A DNA stretch of 64,000 nucleotides from Catellatospora citrea. GTDB taxonomy: Bacteria; Actinomycetota; Actinomycetes; Mycobacteriales; Micromonosporaceae. The stretch is from contig NZ_RAPR01000001.1 of assembly GCF_003610235.1 (NCBI RefSeq), positions 3,162,001 through 3,226,000 of the forward strand. Reading direction: 5' to 3'. Every line of letters begins with the position of its first letter. Position 1 is the first letter of the stretch. The translations under genes and the position numbers were made by a program. Positions 1 through 7,010 of this stretch are shown here, in pieces. Below the pieces are notes generated by a model. It had not been told where the DNA came from. It made no database searches and saw nothing but the letters and a program-made list of their open reading frames with translations.

Positions 1-39
1 GGATCGTGGTGAACACTGAACTCTCCAATGCAAGTTGGA

Positions 40-83
40 GAACCCGGAACGCGAACGTTTCGTAGGCGGTGCGTTCCGGGTTC
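40..83. repeat. 13-bp inverted repeat
   Basis: The arms GAACCCGGAACGC (40-52) and GCGTTCCGGGTTC (71-83) are perfect inverted copies separated by 18 bases. They lie in the gene-free first 239 bases, just outside a terminator. They could form an RNA hairpin or be a protein-binding palindrome; nothing decides between these. Confidence 0.5.
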
Positions 84-93
84 TGAACTGACG

Positions 94-120
94 ACGGCCC
101 GCCTTCTGGCGGGCCGTTTT
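94..120. terminator. Rho-independent terminator
   Basis: A perfect 10-bp stem, ACGGCCCGCC/GGCGGGCCGT with a TTCT loop, is followed by a T run on the plus strand. It can end plus-strand transcription entering from the left and, because an A run precedes it, possibly also the leftward operon that ends at 240. Confidence 0.7.
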
Positions 121-239
121 CGTGCTTCTGGCGCCGCCCGCGGGCGGCGCTCGGTGCGGTGCGTGTGTGAAGGAGGTCAGCGCGCCGTCGCCGGCGTGGT
201 AGGGCGGTCGAGGTTCAAGACGGCACCTGCTCGGGCCGG

Positions 240-797
240 TCATCGCCTCGCGCTGGAGCCGCCGCCGGGGTATGGCGAGCGGTATGGGTCGTCGGTGCGA
301 GGCCACCGGCCGCGTACCTCGGTCGGCTCAGGCGGGGTGCCGGGTGGCCGGTGCTCGTAGCGTTCGGACTGCACCTGGACGTAGTCGACGCCGGAGGCGT
401 ACGGGATGTACCGGCCGCGCTGGATGGTGCCGCCGAGCCGGTCGCAGCAGGCCACGCTGACCGGGTACCAGCCGTTGGCGAATAGGCTGACCAGGTACCC
501 GCAGGTCAGCGACAGCAGGAACACGCACATCCGGTGCAGCTGCCAGCCGTCCGGCGGCGGGACGTCCGGGCCAGAGCCGTTGCCGTTGCCGTTGCCAGGT
601 GGCGCGCACGGGGCGCAGATCGGGCCTTGGTCGGGGTCGTATCCGGCGTCGCATTGCTCGCACACGATCAGCAGGCAGGAGCGGCATTCGCCGGAGGCGG
701 TGGTCTGCAGGTCGGTGCCGCAGATTCCGCACGGGCCGCTCATGCAGGCGTCGTCGTGGTGGCCGGGCCGGTGGGTTAGGCAGGGGTGTCTACTCAT
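240..797 (-). CDS. Small zinc-ribbon protein with one hydrophobic segment
   Basis: This 185-residue protein is of unknown function. The N-terminal half has paired cysteine motifs (CGICG at about 23, CRSC and CEQC at about 38-49, CAPC at about 61) that look like one or two zinc ribbons. They are followed by a Gly/Asn/Pro linker, a hydrophobic stretch near residues 90-107, and a polar Pro/Arg-rich tail. The ATG at 797 overlaps the stop of the upstream gene by 8 bases, implying translational coupling; an internal ATG at 743 is an alternative. It is the last gene of the leftward operon that begins at 3367. Confidence 0.65.
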   Translation of the reverse strand: MSRHPCLTHRPGHHDDACMSGPCGICGTDLQTTASGECRSCLLIVCEQCDAGYDPDQGPICAPCAPPGNGNGNGSGPDVPPPDGWQLHRMCVFLLSLTCGYLVSLFANGWYPVSVACCDRLGGTIQRGRYIPYASGVDYVQVQSERYEHRPPGTPPEPTEVRGRWPRTDDPYRSPYPGGGSSARR

Positions 798-1209
798 CGC
801 CGCTGCCTCGGGTGCGGCGGTAGACGGCCTCGGCGGTCAGCGGCGTGCCGGTCGGGTTGGCGGGTGTGGTGATCTGCCGCCAGCCGATGGACTCGCACGC
901 CAGCCACGTCGTGATGCCGTCGGTGGTGATAGCGAGGACGTCGCCGGTCGACAGCGACCGGTGCCGCATGAGCCGGTAGACGGAGGCGATGAGGAAGTCG
1001 GCCTCGCCCTGCCGGGTGCCGCGGCCGGACTCCAGCATGTCGAGGTCGGCGTTGAACACGTGCCAAGCCCAGTCGGCGATCTCGTACGGGTCGGTGCCGG
1101 TGGGCCAGTGCCGCCAGTGAGAGATCACCTGCCGGAGCCGGTGGCCGTCCTCATACGGGAAGAACCGCGACTCAGCGTTGTGGTACATCGCGATTACGTG
1201 CAGATTCAC
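790..1209 (-). CDS. Hypothetical protein, 139 aa
   Basis: I do not recognise the family. The start is taken as the GTG at 1209 because it overlaps the stop of the upstream gene in a GTGA arrangement. A longer open frame reaches back to 1596, but that part is Arg/Pro-rich shadow of the neighbouring gene. The protein is soluble with several Trp, His and Tyr residues (HWRHWP, IADWAWHVF) and no membrane segment. It lies in the middle of the leftward operon of element-specific genes. Confidence 0.65.
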   Translation of the reverse strand: MNLHVIAMYHNAESRFFPYEDGHRLRQVISHWRHWPTGTDPYEIADWAWHVFNADLDMLESGRGTRQGEADFLIASVYRLMRHRSLSTGDVLAITTDGITTWLACESIGWRQITTPANPTGTPLTAEAVYRRTRGSGDE

Positions 1210-1760
1210 GACCCGGCCCCCTCGGTGCCGGGGGTGATCAGCCGGACCTTCAGCAGCTGCTCGGGCAGGATCAGCGCCGCGAGCTGCCGGGTGAGCGGGT
1301 GCGTGAGGAGGTGGTATCCGCTCGTCCAGGCCAGGCTCCACGGTGATGCCGGCTTGCCGAGCCGCGACTCGGTGGTGGGGTCGCCGTGGAAGGAGAGGTC
1401 GAACTTGGCCAGCTGCTCGGCGAGCGGGGTGTGCTGGTGGTGGGTCATCTGCCCGGCCAGCATGGGGCAGGCGGCGGCGGAGTATGCGGCGCACTCGGGG
1501 TGCATGCCCGGCTCGTGGCTGGTCAGCTCGCGCAGGTCCATGTCGCGCATCGCGAACACGATCCGGTTGTCCAGGTCGGTGCCGCAGGTCTGGCACAGGT
1601 TCTCGGTGAACGCCTTGGTCTGGCGGTCCGAGTCGATGGCCCCGAAGCGCCAGCGCCCGTCGGGCAGTTGCAGGGTCGTGTAGGGGACGACAAGGCCGCC
1701 CATGGTGGGGCGGTCCAGGAGCCGGGGCGGGATGCCGGGGCTCGGGTCGTTGGTGTGCAA
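1206..1760 (-). CDS. Hypothetical protein with CxxC pair, TTG start
   Basis: This protein of about 184 residues has unknown function. A TTG at 1760 is chosen as the start because a good ribosome site (GAGAGGAAGA) lies just upstream, while the longer frame to 1892 begins with low-complexity Arg/Ser/Pro sequence. A CQTCGTDL motif near residue 54 and a later H-P-E-C could bind zinc. The stop overlaps the next start by 4 bases. It is the first gene after a hairpin-bearing gap in the operon. Confidence 0.6.
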   Translation of the reverse strand: MHTNDPSPGIPPRLLDRPTMGGLVVPYTTLQLPDGRWRFGAIDSDRQTKAFTENLCQTCGTDLDNRIVFAMRDMDLRELTSHEPGMHPECAAYSAAACPMLAGQMTHHQHTPLAEQLAKFDLSFHGDPTTESRLGKPASPWSLAWTSGYHLLTHPLTRQLAALILPEQLLKVRLITPGTEGAGS

Positions 1761-1788
1761 CGGATTCTTCCTCTCGGGTTGGGTGGGA

Positions 1789-1819
1789 ATCCGGGCACGG
1801 CTGTCGGCCGTGCCCGGAT
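1789..1819. terminator. Intergenic hairpin in the leftward operon
   Basis: A 12-bp perfect stem (ATCCGGGCACGG/CCGTGCCCGGAT, 7-base loop) sits in the 190-base gap between two genes. There is no clear T run, so it may be an attenuator or an RNA-stability hairpin rather than a strong terminator. Confidence 0.5.
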
Positions 1820-1950
1820 GGTGCGCGGGGTCGCGCGTTCGGCCGGGCGACGGCCGGGAAGTTGCGGTTGGTCGCGACGCGCGTAGCGCCACGGAGGAGG
1901 TCAGCGGTCAGGGACGGCTCGACGCGGTGTGCCGCCGTCTGGGTGGCTGA

Positions 1951-2268
1951 CTAGTCGTTGGTGCTCGGCTGGAGCGTGATCGTCATCGGCTCGGCGTGTA
2001 GCCAGATCCGCGGTGCCGCCAGGTGGTCGAGGCAGACCCGCATGTCGCGGCGGATCTCGTCGGTGAGCGCGAGATTCAGATGGCCGGCGGTCCACGGCGG
2101 GAGAAGGCTGATTTGCACCGGCAGTCCGTGCAGGGTCGAGGTGAATGTGCTCTTCCAGCCCCACGGGCGCAGTTGTGCGTGTACGTCGGTGGCTGGTTCC
2201 AGCAGGGTGAGCAGGTTGTCGAGGTCGCGGCGGTCGAAGATGCCGTCGAACATGTTCAGCGCTAGCAC
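1951..2268 (-). CDS. Hypothetical protein, 105 aa
   Basis: This small soluble protein is of unknown function. The GTG at 2268 overlaps the stop of the upstream gene; ATG codons at 2253 and slightly inside are alternatives. The sequence has an acidic helical start (FDGIFDRRDLDNLLTLL) followed by beta-rich segments. No motif is recognised. It lies in the same leftward transcription unit as its neighbours. Confidence 0.55.
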   Translation of the reverse strand: MLALNMFDGIFDRRDLDNLLTLLEPATDVHAQLRPWGWKSTFTSTLHGLPVQISLLPPWTAGHLNLALTDEIRRDMRVCLDHLAAPRIWLHAEPMTITLQPSTND

Positions 2269-2576
2269 GCCGCGCTCCCGTCATGCCCGCCTGCGAATTG
2301 GTCCAGCGGCCCGTGCTCTCCCTGGGTGCAAGCCCGGTGCGAGTAGCGCGCCTCGAACAGGTAGGTCCCCGCGTGCGGGGACTTGTAGAGCTTGCCGTCG
2401 CTGCCATGGAGCATGGGCGACTGCTCGGCGCGCCGCTGTCGGTCGGCCTGATATGAGGCGCATGTCTGGCAGGACGGTCCTGCATGTCCCGGCTCGACAT
2501 CGTTGATCTGGCGCATGGCGAACGGCAGCTGCCATTGCCTCGGCGTAAGCGGGTGTTCGCTCATTGCATGGTCCAT
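2262..2576 (-). CDS. Hypothetical protein with CxxC motif, 104 aa
   Basis: This small protein of unknown function has a central SCQTCASYQADRQRR segment that resembles half of a zinc-binding site, plus scattered His and Cys residues. The start is the ATG at 2576; a second ATG at 2564 is possible. The 3' end overlaps the next gene. It is probably co-transcribed with the 84-residue gene just upstream. Confidence 0.55.
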   Translation of the reverse strand: MDHAMSEHPLTPRQWQLPFAMRQINDVEPGHAGPSCQTCASYQADRQRRAEQSPMLHGSDGKLYKSPHAGTYLFEARYSHRACTQGEHGPLDQFAGGHDGSAAC

Positions 2577-2588
2577 TCGGCAGTGGGG

Positions 2589-2843
2589 TTAGGGCATGTG
2601 CACGACGTGGGTCGTGCCGTCCGGCGCGAGGATGTGCAAGGTGCCGTTGGGGTGAGCGAAGGTGAGCAGGGTCGCGGCCAGGCGCAAGGTGGCGTTGATG
2701 ACGTCGGTGCGGTTGTCGCCGGATGCCTTGGTGATCGCGTCGAGCGCGACGACAGTGCGGCCGGTGGCGTTGAACGTGATGCGGGTCAGGCCGCTGGTGA
2801 CGGCGGTGTCGTCGCTGTCGGGCTGGCCGTTGCTGGAGGTCAT
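2589..2843 (-). CDS. Ribbon-helix-helix-like protein, 84 aa
   Basis: Residues about 20-60 fit the ribbon-helix-helix pattern: a beta strand (RITFNATGRTVVALD) and two helices with an NRTDVINATLRLA turn, as in Arc/CopG-type DNA-binding proteins. The C-terminus, GTLHILAPDGTTHVVHMP, closely matches a segment of the winged-helix protein encoded at 24634-25887 (GTLHILTEDGTTHTVTLP). The ATG overlaps the preceding stop (ATGA). A role as a small DNA-binding regulator of the element is inferred. Confidence 0.6.
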   Translation of the reverse strand: MTSSNGQPDSDDTAVTSGLTRITFNATGRTVVALDAITKASGDNRTDVINATLRLAATLLTFAHPNGTLHILAPDGTTHVVHMP

Positions 2844-3367
2844 GTTTGCTCCCAGGTTTGGGAAAGGCGCGCGTCCGCTGCCGGATCGCGCGCCTTTCTG
2901 GAGGGGTACAGGGTGAGTCCGCGCAGGGTGAAGTGGGCCTCCTTGAGGTGCCCGGCGCAGACCTCGCCGTTGGCGCCGGCGGTGCTGAGGCTGTCGGTGA
3001 GGGCTCGCAGCGCCGCGGCGGGGACCTCGGAAAGCTCGTCGAAGCCGCGGGCGGCGGCCCGCTCAGCGATGGACTGGACGATCTGGGTCAGGTGCGCCTG
3101 GACGAGGTTGAGGCCGTTCAGGAGGCGGATCAGGTCGGCCAGGTCGTGGCTGTTTCCGGTGTAGGTGAGGTTGGCGCCGAGGTGCTCAGCGGCCAGCAGC
3201 ATCACGTGCACGGCGGCCACGGTCTTGGCCCGGCCGAGGTAGAAGTCGTAGCCGAACAGGTCGGCGACCTGTTCGATGGCGGCCTGGCCGTCCTCGTCGA
3301 GGCGCGGGGCGTCGGGCAGCTGGGCGAACCAGTCGCCGTCTGTCAGGTACCAGGTGGGCTTGAGCAT
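2840..3367 (-). CDS. Hypothetical protein, first gene of the leftward operon
   Basis: This soluble, largely helical protein of about 175 residues has unknown function. The start is the ATG at 3367, preceded by GGAGG five bases upstream; the frame is open back to 3448, but those codons overlap leader hairpins. The last 60 bases of the gene contain a strong inverted repeat (GAAAGGCGCGCG with CGCGCGCCTTTC, about 2861-2897), which in the mRNA would lie just before the next start codon. Its promoter should lie in the repeat-rich region to its right. Confidence 0.6.
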   Translation of the reverse strand: MLKPTWYLTDGDWFAQLPDAPRLDEDGQAAIEQVADLFGYDFYLGRAKTVAAVHVMLLAAEHLGANLTYTGNSHDLADLIRLLNGLNLVQAHLTQIVQSIAERAAARGFDELSEVPAAALRALTDSLSTAGANGEVCAGHLKEAHFTLRGLTLYPSRKARDPAADARLSQTWEQT

Positions 3368-3610
3368 GTTGTCCTCCACGGACATGAAGGAGGCGGCCAC
3401 CGGGTGGTGACCGCCTGAAGGGATGGGGATACCGCGCCCCGATCGCACAGGCGACGGGGCGTGGGCTTTATGGGTGCCGGATCTTGGCTGGCGAGGGCGG
3501 CCGACCGTGGGCGGTGGGCGCGTTGCCGTCGCGGGAGGCGTCAGATCGGGGCACTAAAGAAATAAGGAGAACCTCCAGGCTATGTGCGCCGAAGCCTGGA
3601 CAGGTGGTGT

Positions 3611-3668
3611 TGTCAGATCGGCTCGCCTGGCAGAACCTGACAGCTCGCCGGCGGGGTGGTTCTGTCAG
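3611..3668. promoter_or_regulatory. CTGACA-box operator cluster A
   Basis: The cluster contains TGTCAG at 3611, CTGGCA at 3627, CTGACA at 3637 (exactly ten bases later) and TGTCAG at 3663. The same words recur upstream of genes at 5737 and 22366, so this is probably a shared operator for an element regulator. Confidence 0.55.
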
Positions 3669-3681
3669 GTTTCGCGGCGGT

Positions 3682-3945
3682 GCGGGACTGGTGCGGGACT
3701 TCGCCGCTCCGGTCGCGGCCAACAGCGGGACTGGTCCCGCTTCACAGCCGCCGGAGCGGGACCTCGAGCGGGACCCGTCCCGCCGCACGGTGACGCAGGG
3801 TCCCGCTGACCGGAACGCGGTCCCGCTCCGGATCGGCGGTGCGGGACCGGCTACGGCACTCGCAGACACCATGACGGCGGCTGGCCATGCTGCAGCGGGA
3901 CTTCGCCCGCCTGGCAGGGTCCAACGACGACCGAGGCGGCGGGAC
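3682..3945. repeat. GCGGGAC heptamer array (iteron-like)
   Basis: Twelve exact copies of GCGGGAC or GTCCCGC start at 3682, 3693, 3725, 3734, 3756, 3768, 3777, 3800, 3820, 3841, 3895 and 3939. Two pairs face each other with 2-base spacers (3725-3740 and 3768-3783). This density in 264 bases is far above chance even in GC-rich DNA. Replication iterons or binding sites for a regulator are the likely roles. Confidence 0.7.
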
Positions 3946-4058
3946 CGAGCTGAGCTGCCCATATCCCGCCACCCCGGCGAACGCCAGCCACCAACGCCCA
4001 CTACCATCAGGGCCGTGACCTGCCGTTATGTTCAGGAATCCTGAACCGAAGGGTGCAG

Positions 4059-4901
4059 TCAGACCTTGCGTAGAACCAGGACGTCCTCGTGCGCAACCAG
4101 GTGCACCGGGATGCCCTCAGAACGGGCACGACGCACCGCCATCAGGCCAAACATGCTGGCCCGGTGCACGATCTGCCCATCGCGGACAGCCGCGAGCATC
4201 GCCGCGCACCGCTCCACCGGCACCAGCCCGACCGACTTAGCGACCGCCAGCAGCTCGCCGGGCAGGTCGATGAAGTCGTTGGGTTTGCGGCGTACCGGGC
4301 GGCAGGTGATGACCACGGTCCCGCCGGGACGCAGCAGCTGGTAACTGGCGGCGAGGATCTGGGCGAACCCGTCGAGCAAGCGGGACCATCCCGCATAGGC
4401 CAGGTTCCCCCGCTCGCGGTCCCCATAGAGGTGGTCCCGCTTGCGTACCCCGTTACTGGTCGCCCGCACGAGGCCGTGGGTCCCTCGCCCGTAGGGCGGG
4501 GAGGTGAGCACGAGGCTCACCTGCCCGACCGCGGACGCGGGCACCAGGTCGAGCAGGCCGGTGGCGTCGCCTGTGCTGACTCGTCCGGTGCCAGCAGCGC
4601 CCTGCGACGCCGCCAGCGCGACGTTGGCCTCGGCCAGGGCGGTGAACCGGGGCTCGATGTCCAGGCCGATGCCGTGCCGCCCGAGGTGCATGGCCTCCAC
4701 GAGGGTGGTGCCCGACCCGCACATCGGGTCGAACACCAGGTCCCCCGGCGTGGTGTACGAGCCGATGGCGTGCGCTGCCAGGTTCGGCAGCATCTTGCCC
4801 GGATGACTGGACGACTCCGGTACATAGCGGCCTCGCCGCTGGTCACGCGAAGGTTGCTGGCACGTCAGCCACACGGAGGTGACCGGCATGGGCTCATTCA
4901 T
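4059..4901 (-). CDS. DNA methyltransferase (N4-cytosine/N6-adenine type)
   Basis: This protein of about 280 residues has the SAM-binding motif I DPMCGSGTT near residue 60 and the catalytic motif TSPPYG near residue 135, as in amino-methyltransferases of DNA. The order motif I then motif IV fits families of the cell-cycle or type II modification kind, and a conserved HPGKM segment precedes motif I. No restriction endonuclease is adjacent, so it is probably an orphan methylase that marks or protects the element. The ATG at 4901 overlaps the upstream gene; a GTG at 4907 is equally possible. Substrate sequence and base are unknown. Confidence 0.85.
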   Translation of the reverse strand: MNEPMPVTSVWLTCQQPSRDQRRGRYVPESSSHPGKMLPNLAAHAIGSYTTPGDLVFDPMCGSGTTLVEAMHLGRHGIGLDIEPRFTALAEANVALAASQGAAGTGRVSTGDATGLLDLVPASAVGQVSLVLTSPPYGRGTHGLVRATSNGVRKRDHLYGDRERGNLAYAGWSRLLDGFAQILAASYQLLRPGGTVVITCRPVRRKPNDFIDLPGELLAVAKSVGLVPVERCAAMLAAVRDGQIVHRASMFGLMAVRRARSEGIPVHLVAHEDVLVLRKV

Positions 4902-5469
4902 CGGCACCGCCGTCCTGCGTGCTGCGGGTCAGGATCAGCACGTCGGTGTGGATGTCGAGCCGGGTAGGCGTGCCCTTCCGCGGCGGCTGGTCGGCCGCCA
5001 CGATGTGCTGCAGGTACGCCAGCCCGGCCGCCCTGGCGGCGATGACGACGTCGACCGGGGCGGTCACGTCGTGGGCGAGCAGCACCGCGACGCAGCCGCC
5101 GGGCAGCAGCTTGGCCTTGCACCGGGCGAAGAACTCGTCCGGCGTCATCGCTTCGCCGGTCAGCGGCCAGCCGGTGACGATGAGGCTGGCCGCCTCCCGG
5201 CCCCAACCGCTGTGACGGGCCGAGCTCAGGTGGCTGCGGCGGCGGGCCGCGATGACCGCGCGGACGAGCTGCGGCCCGTCTGCCAGGTCGATGACCAGCT
5301 GGGATGGGTGGGTGAGGTTGTGCACGAGCCGCACGCCCAGAGCATTGGACATAGTTTCACCCCGGTGCGGGGCGGGGACAGGCCAGACGGTGATCGGCAC
5401 GGGCGGGATGCCCGGCACGACGTCCCCGATCGGGACCGGGGCGCTGTGGTGGTGGTTGGTTTCGGTCAT
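4894..5469 (-). CDS. Methyltransferase-fold partner protein lacking the catalytic motif
   Basis: This protein of about 190 residues overlaps the methyltransferase gene downstream. Its central part (LIVTGWPL, then LLPGGCVAVLLAHD, then a DVLILTR end) follows the strand order of the second half of an amino-methyltransferase, but TGWPL stands where TSPPY would be. No SAM-binding GxG motif is clear. It may be a degenerate subunit or specificity partner of the gene at 4059. The start is uncertain: ATG 5469 is used, with GTG 5475 and ATG 5352 also possible. Confidence 0.6.
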   Translation of the reverse strand: MTETNHHHSAPVPIGDVVPGIPPVPITVWPVPAPHRGETMSNALGVRLVHNLTHPSQLVIDLADGPQLVRAVIAARRRSHLSSARHSGWGREAASLIVTGWPLTGEAMTPDEFFARCKAKLLPGGCVAVLLAHDVTAPVDVVIAARAAGLAYLQHIVAADQPPRKGTPTRLDIHTDVLILTRSTQDGGADE

Positions 5470-5516
5470 AGGCACGTGGCCCCCGGACCGGCGGGCGTAC
5501 TGACGAATCCCAGAAC

Positions 5517-5670
5517 GGCGCTGACAGCCCGATCGAACCCACCCCCGCCCTGACAGGACCGGTCAGCATCGGACGGGCAGCCCGGCGCGCGGGCGTTCTG
5601 ACAGGGCGAAACCTGACACGACCTGGCAGAACCTGTCCCGATCTGACAAACGCTTGTGGTGTCAGGTCAG
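5517..5670. promoter_or_regulatory. CTGACA-box operator cluster B with four ten-base-phased boxes
   Basis: CTGACA or close variants begin at 5521, 5550, 5598, 5613, 5623, 5633 and 5643, with the complement TGTCAG at 5660. The four from 5613 to 5643 are spaced exactly ten bases, one helical turn. The cluster lies between the divergent genes at 5469 (minus) and 5737 (plus), so it can control both. Confidence 0.6.
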
Positions 5671-5736
5671 CCTGTCTCAATCGGTGTCTTCGAGCCTTCG
5701 CACCAGGCGAAGCGCTCCGTTGAAGAGGACACCACC

Positions 5737-6516
5737 ATGGTCACCACCACCCGCCGCGCCCGGACCGCCGACACTGCCCTGACCACCGCCGAGACCGCAT
5801 TCGCGCTGCTGACCTGCGAGCCCGCGCCGCTGAGCTTCGACGCCCGGCCCGTGCCGGGCCTACCGGACAAGACCATGCCGCTGGACCAGCTGCGCAGGAT
5901 GCTGCTGTTCGAGCGCTACGACTCCGACACCGTCGATGCCCTGTGGCGGCAGCTGGCCCTGCACGCCCGCGATTGGGGTCCGGCGTGGGTCGTCGGCGCG
6001 ATCGGCGTCGCCCTGCCCGCCCTGACCCACCTCGCAGCGAAGATCAGCCGTGGACGGCCGCGGCACGCCGAGGACGTCGACTCCGAGGTCCTGGCGGGCT
6101 TCCTGTCGGCGCTGCGCACCGCCGACCTCGACACGCCCCGGCTGTGGCTGCGCCTGTGCTGGGCGGCGTGGCGGGCCGGGGTCGCGGTCATCAAGGACCG
6201 CGACACCGAGGAGCTGCCGCTGGACCTGTCCAGCGGCTCGCGCTCGCCGCGCATGCCCTACGGCCACCCGGACCTGATCCTCGGCCGAGCCGCCGCCGCC
6301 GGCCTGATCTCGCTGGAGAACGCGGAGCTCATCAGCGCCACCCGGTTCGGTGACACGCTCATCGAGCAGCTGGCCGCCGAGCGGGGCGTGACCGCGCCCT
6401 CGCTGCGGATGCGCAGGCGCCGCGCGGAGCGGGCCGTGGCCGCGGCAGTGCTCCGGGGAGACCTGACCGGCCCCGTTATCACCACGGGCCGCCGCGAGCG
6501 CGCCCTCGCTGCCTGA
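5737..6516 (+). CDS. Putative regulator with sigma-region-4-like HTH
   Basis: This 259-residue protein starts at the ATG at 5737 after a GAAGAGGA ribosome site. The first 200 residues are helical and unrecognised. The last 70 (LISLENAELISATRFGD, then LIEQLAAERG, then SLRMRRRRAERAV) match the helix-turn-helix layout of sigma factor region 4 or related activators, with a basic recognition helix. No region-2 motif is visible, so it is probably a DNA-binding regulator rather than a full sigma factor. The CTGACA boxes upstream make autoregulation likely. A terminator follows at 6542. Confidence 0.6.
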   Translation: MVTTTRRARTADTALTTAETAFALLTCEPAPLSFDARPVPGLPDKTMPLDQLRRMLLFERYDSDTVDALWRQLALHARDWGPAWVVGAIGVALPALTHLAAKISRGRPRHAEDVDSEVLAGFLSALRTADLDTPRLWLRLCWAAWRAGVAVIKDRDTEELPLDLSSGSRSPRMPYGHPDLILGRAAAAGLISLENAELISATRFGDTLIEQLAAERGVTAPSLRMRRRRAERAVAAAVLRGDLTGPVITTGRRERALAA

Positions 6517-6541
6517 GCACCGCCAAGCCGACTAACACCAC

Positions 6542-6580
6542 GAGGCCGTTCCGGGCATCTGCCCGGACGGCCTCTTTCTG
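6542..6580 (+). terminator. Rho-independent terminator after the regulator gene
   Basis: The stem GAGGCCGTTCCGGG/CCCGGACGGCCTC (one bulge) with a short loop is followed by TTTCTG, 25 bases after the stop of the gene at 5737. Confidence 0.75.
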
Positions 6581-6611
6581 TCTGAGCACCGGGGATAGGT
6601 TGCGTGTGTTC

Positions 6612-6715
6612 CGCCTCATTTGACCTGCCCCGTTGCGGGTGCTCTGAGCTGGGCGGATCAGATAGTTTGAGGCAACTTGCATCCGGTCGTTCTCAGTTGA
6701 TCTGCCCCGAACTGC
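6612..6715 (+). repeat. IS21-type end repeats, left side
   Basis: Two related words, CTCATTTGACCTGCCCCG (from 6614) and CTCAGTTGATCTGCCCCG (from 6692), occur in the same orientation. Repeated CTCAxTTGAxCTGCCCC-like boxes are typical of the ends of IS21-family elements. Matching boxes on the opposite strand lie at 14341-14391. Confidence 0.55.
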
Positions 6716-6910
6716 CGTTTGCGGCGCGACGCTTGCCGTTGACGTAGTCGCGGACGGTGGATTACAAGACCTCGGCATCGTGCTTGTCGATGAGGTGCTC
6801 CCAGACCTGCCAGATCGATATGTCGGGCTGCGCGCTGATCATCGCGTCGATCTGGGCGGCGAGATGTTTCAGGCCCGGTTGTCGCCGGGCCAGGGCATAC
6901 TCGGTGTTCA
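6693..6910 (-). pseudogene. IS21-family IstA transposase remnant
   Basis: Reading leftward from about 6905 the translation gives TEYALARRQPGLKHLAAQ, then DISIWQVWEHLIDKHDAEVL, an in-frame stop, and STVRDYVNGKRRAANG. The KHDAEV-x-x-STVRDYV pattern is characteristic of the N-terminal region of IstA transposases. The internal stop and the missing catalytic part show that it is dead. It abuts the end repeats, so the rest of the insertion sequence was probably deleted. Confidence 0.6.
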
Positions 6911-7010
6911 GGCGCGTGGATGGCCGGTTGTTCAGATTGTCCCAACTGGCATGGCCGATTCAGATGACCTCTCGGGACTCTGGAGGTCGGGGCGTCGGCC
7001 GCTGCAGTTG

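Larger units (their letters stand above)
3368..4058. promoter_or_regulatory. Repeat-rich control region between operons
   Basis: No convincing gene is seen here. The segment holds leader hairpins next to the leftward operon (about 3391-3462), a cluster of CTGACA/TGTCAG boxes (3611-3668), and twelve copies of GCGGGAC or its complement between 3682 and 3945. It separates the leftward operon starting at 3367 from the 3' end of the methyltransferase gene at 4059. An origin, a regulator-binding region or both are plausible; the evidence is the repeats alone. Confidence 0.6.

Noticed and set aside
3484..4044. Long plus-strand frame through the heptamer array
   Set aside because: The translation follows the GCGGGAC repeats and has no domain or ribosome site; the repeats explain the openness of the frame.
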